A stretch of 64,000 nt of DNA from contig NZ_FODR01000005.1 in the NCBI RefSeq assembly GCF_900110415.1, forward strand, positions 425,683 to 489,682. Direction: 5' to 3'. Below, piece after piece: positions 1 to 7,654 of the stretch. How positions within the stretch are numbered: position 1 is the first letter of the stretch; every line of letters starts with the position of its first letter. The position numbers were made by a program, and so were the translations under genes. The DNA comes from Mucilaginibacter sp. OK283 (GTDB taxonomy: Bacteria; Bacteroidota; Bacteroidia; Sphingobacteriales; Sphingobacteriaceae). A model generated the notes under the pieces. That model did no database searches. It had not been told where the DNA came from and saw only the letters and a program-made list of their open reading frames with translations.

Positions 1-86
1 GGAGTTAAACAGGGTAAAAGCCGTAAATGAAGCAGTTATTAAGGAGAGTTATAAAATTAAGCCATAAGCTCGGAAATCATACACTC

Positions 87-152
87 GTCATTGGTCATTT
101 CGCTTCGTTGTCATTAGTCATTGTCGCTTCGCTTGTCATTGGTCATTAGTCG
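87..152. repeat. Degenerate GTCATTG/GTCATTA repeats
   Basis: Several copies of TCATTGG and TCATTAG words separated by CGCTTCG spacers. They are the reverse complement of the AATGACC array about 50 bp downstream, so the two blocks could pair into a large imperfect hairpin. No gene is visible in the first 345 bases apart from these repeats. Confidence 0.75.
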
Positions 153-203
153 GATTTATTTGAGATTTTTAAAACAATCGTCAGCCAATCAAACTTGCCC
201 CTA

Positions 204-301
204 AATGACCAATGACCAATGACCAATGACCAATGACCAATGACCAATGACCAATGACCAATGACCAATGACCAATGACCAATGACCAATGACCAATGAC
301 C
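204..301. repeat. Heptanucleotide tandem array (AATGACC)x14
   Basis: Fourteen perfect head-to-tail copies of the 7-bp unit AATGACC followed by a partial copy. It ends about 45 bp before the YfhO gene, so copy-number change could move or disturb its promoter. The unit is too short and uniform for a CRISPR repeat. Confidence 0.95.
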
Positions 302-345
302 AATAATAATTGTATTTTTAAAAAATTATATAATTATTGCTGCAT

Positions 346-2835
346 ATGATGGATTGGCTAAAGCGTAACGGTATACATTTTGCCGTTGCGGGTGTTTTTT
401 TGGTACTGTGTTTTTTATATTTTTCGCCTGCATTTCAGGGCAAAACGTTGGGCCAGGGGGATGTGCTTGGTGCGCAGTCGACCCAAAAAGAGATTATGGA
501 CTACTACGCCCGCGATACTACCATTTTATGGACTAACCAGATCTTCGGCGGTATGCCCGCATACCAGATCTGGGCACCTTACAAGGCCAACATCGCCACG
601 CACATTATAGGTGTTATTGGCTACACCGTACCTAACCCGGTTGGTATGGTGCTGGTATTTTTGTTTGGTACCTACTTTTTATTTAATGTGTTAAAGCTTA
701 GCCCGTGGCTGGCAGCAGCCGGTGCTGTGGCTTTTACATTTACAAGCTATAATATGATATTACTGGCGGCCGGTCATACTAACCAGGCTTTTGCCATCGC
801 CTTTTTTGCGCCAATAATAGCCAGTATTATGCTGGCTTTAAGGGGGCGGTATTTGTTGGGTGCATCCTTATTGGCTTTGTTCCTGTCTATCGAAATTAAG
901 GTGAACCACCTGCAAATGACCTACTACCTGATGCTGGCCATTTTGATTTTGGTTGGTATCGAGCTTTATCATGCTATAAAAAATAAAACCGTTACATCGT
1001 TCCTTAAGCCATTGGGTTGCTTGTTAGCGGCATCAATCCTGGCTTTCGCGGTAAACGCATCTACTTTGTGGAGCACCTATGAATATGGCAAGGATAGCTA
1101 TCGTGGCAAATCAAATTTAACCACCGCCACCAAAGAGCCGCAAAATGGCCTGGCTAAAGATTATATTTACCAGTACAGCCAGGGTGTGGCCGAGTGCCTT
1201 ACCTTTTTGGTGCCAAATGCCTCGGGTGGTGCATCGGGACCGGAACTGATTGATCAAAATTCAGAAACCGTTAAAGTATTTACCGATAAAGGCGAGCAGC
1301 CGGAGCAGGCTTTAAATTATGCTCAGCAAATTTCTTCGTTCCCCGGCCTGTCACTTTACTGGGGCGAGAAACGGCCGGGCACCAGCGGCCCCTATTATTT
1401 CGGTGCAAGTATTTGTTTCCTGTTTGTATTGGGCCTCATTATAGTAAAAAATCGAATGAAGTGGTGGCTGTTGGGTACAGCGGTATTAACTATGCTGCTG
1501 TCATTCGGCGGCAACTGGCCATATGTATCCGATATATTTCTGAAGTACTTTCCGCTATACAATAAGTTCCGTGCGGTTGAATCTATTTTGGCGGTGGCCG
1601 GGCTTTGCTTCCCCGTGCTGGCCTTCCTGGCCATACAGGAGGTTATTATTACGGTTGATAAAAAGGTTTTGGTTAAAAAGCTATTGCTTGCCTTGTATTT
1701 AACCGGTGGGCTGGTGCTGATATTGATCCTGGTGCCCGAATTGCTGCTCAGTTTCAGGCCAAGCGACCAGTTAAGCAGTATCACAAATTTAACTCAGGCT
1801 TTAAAAGGCGATGCTGCAACTGCTAACGCGTTGGCCAATGCGGTAGTAAAAGACCGGATTAATCTTGAACGCTCCGACGCCATCCGTTCGCTGGTATTTG
1901 TGCTGATTACTTTCGGTATTGTTTGGGCGCTTATAAAGCAAAAACTAAGCCTCATGACAGTATCTATGTTGCTGTTCGCTATCGTACTGGTTGACCTTTG
2001 GCAGGTAGATAAACGCTATTTAAAGGATGCCAATTTTACCGATAAACAGGAATCGGCAGTACCGCAAAGACCTGTTGATGCGGAGATAGCTAAAGATCCG
2101 GATCCTGATTTTAGGGTATACGACGCCACGGCCGCTATAAAACAAGATGTACAGAACCCGTTTTTCCATAAAACTTTAGGCGGGTACTCGGCTGCACGAA
2201 TGAAACGATATGATGAGCTGATAGATAATCAATTTACCAGGGGAGCAAATCCGGCTGTATTGAACATGTTAAATGCCAAATATGTCATCGTGCCCGATTC
2301 ATCTAAACAAGGACAAATGTTATTGCCAAATCCCGAGGCATGCGGTAATGCCTGGTTTATAAAAAGTATAAAATATGTTGATGGCGCAGACGCGGAAATG
2401 AAGGCACTTAGCAGCTTCTCGCCAAAAAACGAGGTCGTGGCTGATAAAAGTTATCAAAGCGTTGCCGGCAATTTGCAGGCAGGCGATACTACTTCCGTAA
2501 TCAAACTGGTAAGCTATAACCCCGACCATATGACATACAAATCGGCGTCAAAAACAGGTGGCGTAGCGGTGTTCTCGGAGATATATTATGACAAAGGCTG
2601 GAAGATGCTGATTGATGGGATAGAGAAGCCATACTTCCGTGCCGATTACCTGCTGCGTGCGGCTTCAATCCCGGCAGGTGAACATAAAGTGGAGTTTGTA
2701 TTTCATCCGGTATCGTATTATGTTGGGGAAGATATTTCGATGGCAGGTTCGGTGTTGCTTGTGCTGTTGCTGGGTGGTGCGATTTTTGGAGATAACTTAA
2801 AGAAAATGATAAGAAAGAAAAGCAAGGACAAATAA
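346..2835 (+). CDS. YfhO family membrane protein
   Basis: Large polytopic inner-membrane protein of the YfhO family, related to GT-C type glycosyltransferases; some members modify cell-wall polymers or lipids, but the substrate here is unknown. An N-terminal membrane segment (about residues 10-30) is followed by a GQGDVLG-containing loop, roughly a dozen hydrophobic segments to about residue 560, a soluble domain, and a last membrane helix (about 795-815) before a lysine-rich tail. About 829 residues, normal for the family. The frame opens at an upstream TTG, but tandem ATG codons at 346 and 349 are the more likely starts. The gene stands alone, downstream of a heptamer array. Confidence 0.85.
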   Translation: MMDWLKRNGIHFAVAGVFLVLCFLYFSPAFQGKTLGQGDVLGAQSTQKEIMDYYARDTTILWTNQIFGGMPAYQIWAPYKANIATHIIGVIGYTVPNPVGMVLVFLFGTYFLFNVLKLSPWLAAAGAVAFTFTSYNMILLAAGHTNQAFAIAFFAPIIASIMLALRGRYLLGASLLALFLSIEIKVNHLQMTYYLMLAILILVGIELYHAIKNKTVTSFLKPLGCLLAASILAFAVNASTLWSTYEYGKDSYRGKSNLTTATKEPQNGLAKDYIYQYSQGVAECLTFLVPNASGGASGPELIDQNSETVKVFTDKGEQPEQALNYAQQISSFPGLSLYWGEKRPGTSGPYYFGASICFLFVLGLIIVKNRMKWWLLGTAVLTMLLSFGGNWPYVSDIFLKYFPLYNKFRAVESILAVAGLCFPVLAFLAIQEVIITVDKKVLVKKLLLALYLTGGLVLILILVPELLLSFRPSDQLSSITNLTQALKGDAATANALANAVVKDRINLERSDAIRSLVFVLITFGIVWALIKQKLSLMTVSMLLFAIVLVDLWQVDKRYLKDANFTDKQESAVPQRPVDAEIAKDPDPDFRVYDATAAIKQDVQNPFFHKTLGGYSAARMKRYDELIDNQFTRGANPAVLNMLNAKYVIVPDSSKQGQMLLPNPEACGNAWFIKSIKYVDGADAEMKALSSFSPKNEVVADKSYQSVAGNLQAGDTTSVIKLVSYNPDHMTYKSASKTGGVAVFSEIYYDKGWKMLIDGIEKPYFRADYLLRAASIPAGEHKVEFVFHPVSYYVGEDISMAGSVLLVLLLGGAIFGDNLKKMIRKKSKDK

Positions 2836-2985
2836 TTTTGATTTGAATTGTTTAGAGATACCGGTAGTTTGTCAGAACTCGGATTAAGCAGATTTTTCGG
2901 ATTATTTGGATTTGATTTGGAGGACGAGACAATCAAAAAAATCCCGGTATTCCTCTAATCCGATGAATCGCGGTTCAGACAAAAA

Positions 2986-3087
2986 AGCGTTAGGGATCGC
3001 AGCGGAAAGCCCGGAGCGAGGGGGTAGGGTGCGATGGCCTGCGAGGACTTGCAGCGTAAAGCCCGCCCGCAGGGAACGCCCAAAAAA
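2986..3087. repeat. Dispersed GC-rich repeat, copy 1
   Basis: A GC-rich block containing GCAGCGGAAAGCCC and CGCAGGGAACGCCC words in AT-rich surroundings. A diverged copy with the same order of words (GCAGCGAA, CCCCGCGC, CGCAGGCAACGCCC) lies near 13.68-13.77 kb. It may be a structured or mobile palindromic element; function unknown. Confidence 0.6.
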
Positions 3088-3114
3088 GTATCAAGTAGTT
3101 AGTATCAAGTAGCA
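3087..3114. repeat. Short heptad-periodic repeat (AGTATCA/AGTAGTT)
   Basis: Four 7-bp units reading AGTATCA, AGTAGTT, AGTATCA, AGTAGCA. One of many short stretches in this window with a 7-nt period. Confidence 0.7.
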
Positions 3115-3181
3115 AGATTTTTGATAACCGGGAAAAAAAATTAAAAAGCCAAAACAATAGCATTGATATCGAATTCCACTT

Positions 3182-3306
3182 ATGAACCATGAACCATGAA
3201 CCATGAACCATGAACCATGAACCATGAACCATGAACCATGAACCATGAACCATGAACCATGAACCATGAACCATGAACCATGAACCATGAACCATGAACC
3301 ATGAAC
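3182..3306. repeat. Heptanucleotide tandem array (ATGAACC)x17
   Basis: Seventeen perfect copies of ATGAACC plus a six-base partial copy, ending 38 bp before the M28 peptidase start. The array contains many ATG codons, which makes a spurious upstream start for that gene and a long artefactual heptapeptide-repeat reading frame on the other strand. It is a likely variable-number repeat. Confidence 0.95.
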
Positions 3307-3344
3307 AAATTTTATTATCTTCACGCATCACCATATACACTGTC

Positions 3345-5561
3345 ATGAAGAAAACCCTTACCCTTGGCTTATTGGCGCTGTCGTCGGCAAGTTTCGCTCA
3401 GCAAAAAACATTAATTGGCTTTACGCCGGCATCGTCGGCAAAACAACTGGAAACCGAAAAAACGTTTGATGCAGGTTTAAGTCCGCAACGCATTGGCGAA
3501 ACCATTAAAACACTTTCGGCATTTCCGCATAATATCGGTTCGCCGGGCAGCAAGGCTGTGGCCGAAAAGATATTGGCCATGTATAAAAGCTACGGGCTTG
3601 ATGCGCATATAGAAACCTATACGGTACTTTTCCCAACGCCTAAAACGCGGGTGCTTGAACTAACCGGGCCGACAACTTATACGGCTGTGTTAAAAGAACA
3701 GGCCGTGCCGGAAGATGCCACATCCGGCCAGCCCAATCAGCTGCCAACTTACAATGCCTGGAGTGCCGATGGCGATGTTAGCGGTCCGCTGGTATTTGTA
3801 AACTATGGTTTGCCAGATGATTACATTAAACTGGCTGCCATGGGTATTGATGTTAAAGGTAAAATTGTAATTGCCAAATATGGCCGCTCGTGGCGTGGCA
3901 TAAAGCCCAAAGTAGCCTATGAGCACGGAGCTATAGGCTGCATTATTTACTCTGACCCTGCTGATGACGGCTACTCTGCCGGCGATGTATACCCCAAAGG
4001 AGCGTACAAGAATGAATTTGGCGTGCAGCGCGGCTCGGTAATGGACATGGTGATTTACCCCGGCGATCCGCTTACGCCGGGCGTTGGCGCAACTAAAGAC
4101 GTTAAACGTTTAGACAGAAAGGATGCAACCACGATATTAAAAATACCTGTATTGCCCATCAGCTACCACGATGCACAGCCGCTATTGGCCGCGCTTGATG
4201 GCCCTGTTGCACCCGGCGGGTGGGCAGGCTCGTTGCCTATAACTTATCACATAGGCGGCGGCAAGGCTGTAGCTCACCTTAAAATGGAATTTAACTGGGA
4301 TATGGTGCCCGCCTATGATGTAATTGCCAAAATAAAAGGATCAACTTATCCCGATGAGTGGGTAATGCGTGGAAACCACCATGATGCCTGGGTAAACGGC
4401 GCTAACGACCCTATAAGCGGACAAGCAGCCATGATTGAGGAAACCAAAGCCCTTGGCGACCTGTTAAAAACCGGCTGGAAACCCAAACGCAGTATTATAT
4501 ATTGCTCATGGGACGGCGAAGAACCAGGACTGTTAGGATCAACCGAATATGCCGAGGCGCACGACAAAGAATTGCAGCAAAAAACGGTGGTATACATCAA
4601 CTCGGATAGTAATGGCCGCGGCTTTTTAGGGGCAGGCGGTTCGCAGGCGCTGGAAAGTTTTATTGACGAGATAACAAATGGTATAACGGACCCACAAACC
4701 AAAGTAAGTGTGTTCGATAGGAAAAAGGCAATGCAACTGGTAAATGCCAAATCAACCGGCGACAAGAAAGAGATATTGGAGCGTAAAGGCGAAAAGCTGG
4801 AGGCGCTGGGTTCAGGATCTGATTTTTCTTCATTCCTGCAGCATTTGGGTATCCCTACGCTTGATTTCGGCTTTGGTGGCGAAGACGGCGGCGGCGAATA
4901 CCATTCCATTTATGATTCGTTTGATGATTACAAACGTTTTAAAGATCCTGATTTTGCTTACGGCGTTGCCCTGGCCCAAACTGCGGGCCACTCGGTATTG
5001 CGCATGGCCGATGCCGAAGTATTGCCATTTGATTTCAGGAGCCTGCAAGCTACCATTGCTAAATATGCTACCGAACTTACCAAACTGGCCGATGATACCC
5101 GCGAAGCCACCAAAATTGATAACCAACTGATAAAAGCTAACGACTACACCCTGGCTGCCGACCCAACCCGCCTGTACAAAGCGCCTGTTGCTAAAGATAC
5201 CGTACCCCCAATTGATTTTAAACCACTAACCGGCGCCCTGGATTCGTTAAAGAAAAGCGCCGATAAACTGGCTATCTACTGGAGGGCCGCCGCCCTGAAA
5301 GATGGTGACCACGATAAACTAAACAAACTCCTGTACCAGGCCGAGCAGCAATTGCTTGCCGCCGAAGGGTTGCCTCGGCGTGGCTGGTACAAACACACCA
5401 TTTACGCACCGGGCTTTTATACCGGCTATGGTGTTAAAACCATCCCCGGCATCCGCGAAGCCATTGAACAACGTAACTGGGACGAGGTGAAACAGCAGAT
5501 AGGAGTTGTGGCCGGCAGGATTAATGCATTGGCTGGATATTTGGCGACGGGAGCGAAGTAG
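3345..5561 (+). CDS. M28 family metallopeptidase, glutamate carboxypeptidase II-like
   Basis: Secreted or periplasmic zinc aminopeptidase/carboxypeptidase of the PSMA (GCPII) type. The start at 3345 gives a clean signal peptide (MKKTLTLGLLALSSASFAQ); an upstream ATG lies inside the heptamer array and is rejected. A PA domain lies at about residues 110-290, the M28 catalytic domain at about 300-560, and a transferrin-receptor-like dimerisation domain at the C-terminus. Zinc ligands match GCPII in spacing: H345, D355, E393, the Asp in NSDSN (about 421) and H520; E392 is the likely general base. Length 738 residues, normal. The gene appears monocistronic. The substrate is probably peptides with a C-terminal acidic residue, by inference only. 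Confidence 0.92.
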   Translation: MKKTLTLGLLALSSASFAQQKTLIGFTPASSAKQLETEKTFDAGLSPQRIGETIKTLSAFPHNIGSPGSKAVAEKILAMYKSYGLDAHIETYTVLFPTPKTRVLELTGPTTYTAVLKEQAVPEDATSGQPNQLPTYNAWSADGDVSGPLVFVNYGLPDDYIKLAAMGIDVKGKIVIAKYGRSWRGIKPKVAYEHGAIGCIIYSDPADDGYSAGDVYPKGAYKNEFGVQRGSVMDMVIYPGDPLTPGVGATKDVKRLDRKDATTILKIPVLPISYHDAQPLLAALDGPVAPGGWAGSLPITYHIGGGKAVAHLKMEFNWDMVPAYDVIAKIKGSTYPDEWVMRGNHHDAWVNGANDPISGQAAMIEETKALGDLLKTGWKPKRSIIYCSWDGEEPGLLGSTEYAEAHDKELQQKTVVYINSDSNGRGFLGAGGSQALESFIDEITNGITDPQTKVSVFDRKKAMQLVNAKSTGDKKEILERKGEKLEALGSGSDFSSFLQHLGIPTLDFGFGGEDGGGEYHSIYDSFDDYKRFKDPDFAYGVALAQTAGHSVLRMADAEVLPFDFRSLQATIAKYATELTKLADDTREATKIDNQLIKANDYTLAADPTRLYKAPVAKDTVPPIDFKPLTGALDSLKKSADKLAIYWRAAALKDGDHDKLNKLLYQAEQQLLAAEGLPRRGWYKHTIYAPGFYTGYGVKTIPGIREAIEQRNWDEVKQQIGVVAGRINALAGYLATGAK

Positions 5562-5639
5562 GTCAGTTATCCAAGTTTTTTAGAACTATCTGGCTGATCA
5601 TATGGGCCGTGCCTATGGCACTTATGCTTGTTTACATTT

Positions 5640-5690
5640 ATGTACCCCGGGTTGAAACCCGGGGCTACAAAATGTTTCGGGCCGATGGCC
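5640..5690. repeat. Palindromic repeat (REP-like), copy 1
   Basis: ACCCCGGGTTGAAACCCGGGG forms a tight hairpin and is followed by a second small palindrome (GGGCCGATGGCCC). It belongs to the same family as the two copies that follow. Confidence 0.75.
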
Positions 5691-5739
5691 CTTAGCTGCA
5701 TTTGACCGGAACAGACATGGCTAAACATAATACAGAGGC

Positions 5740-5823
5740 GTAGCCTTGATCCATTTTGTAGCCACGGGTTTTAACCCGTGGTATAAGAACAAATGAAGAA
5801 TGAGAGCCGTGGGCTCGGTATAT
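5740..5823. repeat. Palindromic repeat (REP-like), copy 2
   Basis: GTAGCCACGGGTTTTAACCC-GTGG hairpin followed by a GAGCCGTGGGCTC palindrome. Nearly identical in order and spacing to the copy just upstream of the transposase. Confidence 0.85.
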
Positions 5824-5924
5824 ATAAAAAATAGCAAATATTAACAGCCCCATAAAATGACAAATATCGCTGGCCTGAAAAGATGTATTTTTAAAGGAAC
5901 GCAAACATGATTTAAATTACAAAA

Positions 5925-6015
5925 CCAGAGGCGTAGCCTCGATCAATTTTGTAGCCACGGGTTTCAACCCGTGGTATAAAAATAAATGAAGAGTGAGAGC
6001 CGTAGGCTCGGTAAA
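5925..6015. repeat. Palindromic repeat (REP-like), copy 3, next to the transposase
   Basis: CCACGGGTTTCAACCCGTGG hairpin plus a GAGCCGTAGGCTC palindrome, ending about 40 bp before the RAYT start. Close match to copy 2, including flanking words. REP palindromes beside a Y1 transposase are the expected substrate of that enzyme family. Confidence 0.85.
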
Positions 6016-6052
6016 TATAAAATAAATAGTAAACATCAATTGCCCCGATAAA

Positions 6053-6448
6053 ATGGCAAACACCTATCATCAAATTTACATTCAAACAATCTTTGCAGTT
6101 AAATACCGGGATGCTGTGATTGAAAAAAAATGGAGCGCCGAACTGTTTGGTGTAATAGGCAATCTAATCAATGAAACCAATTGCAAAACAATTATTGTAA
6201 ATGGTGTGGAAGATCATGTACATTGTTTTATCGGCTTGAAACCTATTGTTTCAGTTTCGGATCTAATGCAAACAGTAAAAGCAAAATCATCAAAATATAT
6301 TAATGATCATTCGTTAATCCCTAAGCGTTTTGAATGGCAGGACGGTTTTGGCGTATTTTCCTATAGCCAATCGCAGGTTGATAAAGTTTATAAATATATC
6401 CAAAACCAGGAAGAGCATCATAAAAAACAAACATTTAGAGAAGAATAA
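6053..6448 (+). CDS. REP-associated tyrosine transposase (IS200-like, Y1)
   Basis: Single-strand DNA transposase/endonuclease of the HUH Y1 superfamily. The HUH motif is HVH at residues 55-57, and the catalytic tyrosine is probably Y115 in the YIQNQEEHH motif. Relatives usually continue for about 15-20 more residues after the FREE motif; here two stop codons follow at once, so the C-terminus is clipped (131 residues). The palindromic repeats upstream are its likely substrates, which argues for an RAYT rather than a free IS200. Activity is uncertain because of the truncation. Confidence 0.88.
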   Translation: MANTYHQIYIQTIFAVKYRDAVIEKKWSAELFGVIGNLINETNCKTIIVNGVEDHVHCFIGLKPIVSVSDLMQTVKAKSSKYINDHSLIPKRFEWQDGFGVFSYSQSQVDKVYKYIQNQEEHHKKQTFREE

Positions 6449-6461
6449 TAAGCATTTGGGA

Positions 6462-6632
6462 AAAAATGAAGTTTATAGCTTCAAAAAGCTCCCCATTATT
6501 GGTGGCGAATATTCGGTAGATAACATAGAACCTACTGATATCAGCGTTCATTTTACATTAACGGGTATGATTCATGAACAAATCAAAGATTTGCCGGATG
6601 GGACAGAAGTGCAGATTAAACCCATTGATTAA
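6462..6632 (+). pseudogene. 3' remnant of a gene resembling the DUF1851 / Tdi1 C-terminal domain
   Basis: An open frame directly after the transposase encodes about 56 residues with a protein-like pattern (KLPIIGGEYSVDNIE, then DLPDGTEVQIK) but no convincing start. The GGEYSVDNI and IHEQIKDLPDGT words recall the C-terminal domain of DUF1851 / T6SS-immunity-like proteins; this is from memory and needs a profile search. It is probably the tail of a gene broken when the transposase segment arrived. Confidence 0.4.
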
Positions 6633-6675
6633 CTTGTAGGAGTTATTGCATACAAAATTAAGCGGCTACTTCTTA

Positions 6676-7035
6676 TCAATTCAAAAACTTATTGATGGTT
6701 TTTACCAGTTTGTTAATATCGAAGGGTTTCGGTATAAAAGCGTCGTAACCAAAGTTTGCCAGTGATATGGCCATTTCATGATATGCGGATATTAATACCA
6801 CGGGGATATGGGCGGTTTCTTTGTTTTTTTTGATCAGGATGCAAATTTGGCCGCCGTTTAACCCAGGCAACATATAATCGGTTAAAACCAGGTCGGGCGA
6901 GAAGTTTTTTATCGATCCGATAATATCATCGGTACGATTGATGCCGCTGACCGAAAAATTATTGAAATTTAAAACGGTTGTGAGCACGGCAAGAATGTCG
7001 TCATCATCTTCGATGATCAAAATATTTTTAGCCAT
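6676..7035 (-). CDS. Single-domain response regulator (CheY-like)
   Basis: Cytoplasmic receiver-only protein of 119 residues. The acidic cluster is EDDDD near residue 9, the phospho-acceptor is D53 (LTDYMLPG), the conserved Ser/Thr is S83 and the conserved Lys is K103 (PKPF). There is no output domain, so it probably acts through protein contacts or a phosphorelay. It lies 27 bp downstream of a second receiver on the same strand, and no histidine kinase is nearby. Confidence 0.9.
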   Translation of the reverse strand: MAKNILIIEDDDDILAVLTTVLNFNNFSVSGINRTDDIIGSIKNFSPDLVLTDYMLPGLNGGQICILIKKNKETAHIPVVLISAYHEMAISLANFGYDAFIPKPFDINKLVKTINKFLN

Positions 7036-7062
7036 GTGAATATTATATATGCTATATTAAAT

Positions 7063-7473
7063 TCACGAATTGGCAAAAATGTTTTTTATTTTTTCAAAAT
7101 TTAACGGCTTATTTATAAAGTCGATTACAAGAGGATTCTCTTTCGACCTGGTTACATCGTCGATGCTTACAGACGAAGTGAGTATATAGATTTTGCTTTT
7201 CTTTAACGAGTCAATTTTTAACCTGTCAAATTCGGCCAAAAATTGCCACCCGTCCATTACCGGCATAGCCAGATCCAGAAAAATAAAATCCGGAAGCTGC
7301 CCGGGGTTGTTTTCATTAATTTTGCTGAGCTCGTCTATTGCACTTTTGCCATTTTGGAAAGAGTCAATATGAGGATCCATCAGCACCTTTTTCATCAATG
7401 CTTTTACGATAACGCAATCCAACTCTTCGTCATCTATGACAAGAATGCTCACACCCGAATCAATAATTCCCAT
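7063..7473 (-). CDS. Single-domain response regulator (Rcp1-like)
   Basis: Receiver-only protein of 136 residues. The acidic pair is in VIDDEE (residues 12-17), the phospho-acceptor is D67 (FLDLAMPVMDG), the conserved Thr/Ser is in ILTSS and the conserved Lys is K122 (NKPL). The longer loop before the phospho-acceptor is typical of receivers partnered with phytochrome or hybrid kinases. It is first of a two-gene unit with the CheY-like gene; the cognate kinase must lie elsewhere. Confidence 0.9.
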   Translation of the reverse strand: MGIIDSGVSILVIDDEELDCVIVKALMKKVLMDPHIDSFQNGKSAIDELSKINENNPGQLPDFIFLDLAMPVMDGWQFLAEFDRLKIDSLKKSKIYILTSSVSIDDVTRSKENPLVIDFINKPLNFEKIKNIFANS

Positions 7474-7570
7474 CAGCCGATAAACTATTAAACAACATTA
7501 ATATTCCAATATGTTGTATATACGGGAATGAATTTATTTTGTTACAACTTTTAATTAAAACGGGTACATA

Positions 7571-7606
7571 AAAAATGGCGATGTGTTTTAACACATCGCC
7601 ATTTTT
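7571..7606 (-). terminator. Intrinsic terminator, 16-bp perfect stem
   Basis: AAAAATGGCGATGTGT pairs perfectly with its complement across a 4-nt loop, with A and T runs on the two sides. It sits about 50 bp past the end of the M1 peptidase gene and would work in both directions. Confidence 0.9.
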
Positions 7607-7615
7607 TATGCTACA

Positions 7616-7654
7616 AATCACTAATTCACTAAATCAGTAACTCAATAATTAAAA
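7616..7654. repeat. Degenerate heptad-periodic repeat (ATCACTA/ATTCACT)
   Basis: Five 7-bp units of the form ATCACTA, ATTCACT, AAATCAG, TAACTCA, ATAATTA fill the space between the terminator and the M1 peptidase stop codon. Confidence 0.5.

Noticed and set aside
204..3306. CRISPR arrays at the two heptamer blocks
   Set aside because: Units are 7 bp with no spacers, and no cas genes are present.
2990..3346. Minus-strand frame with FMVHGSW heptapeptide repeats
   Set aside because: It is the translation of the ATGAACC array; three 7-bp units make 21 bp, so all frames stay open. No start site or codon evidence.
4346..4909. Long antisense frame inside the M28 gene (187 codons)
   Set aside because: Shadow of a strongly supported gene; Ser/Pro-rich composition, no motifs.
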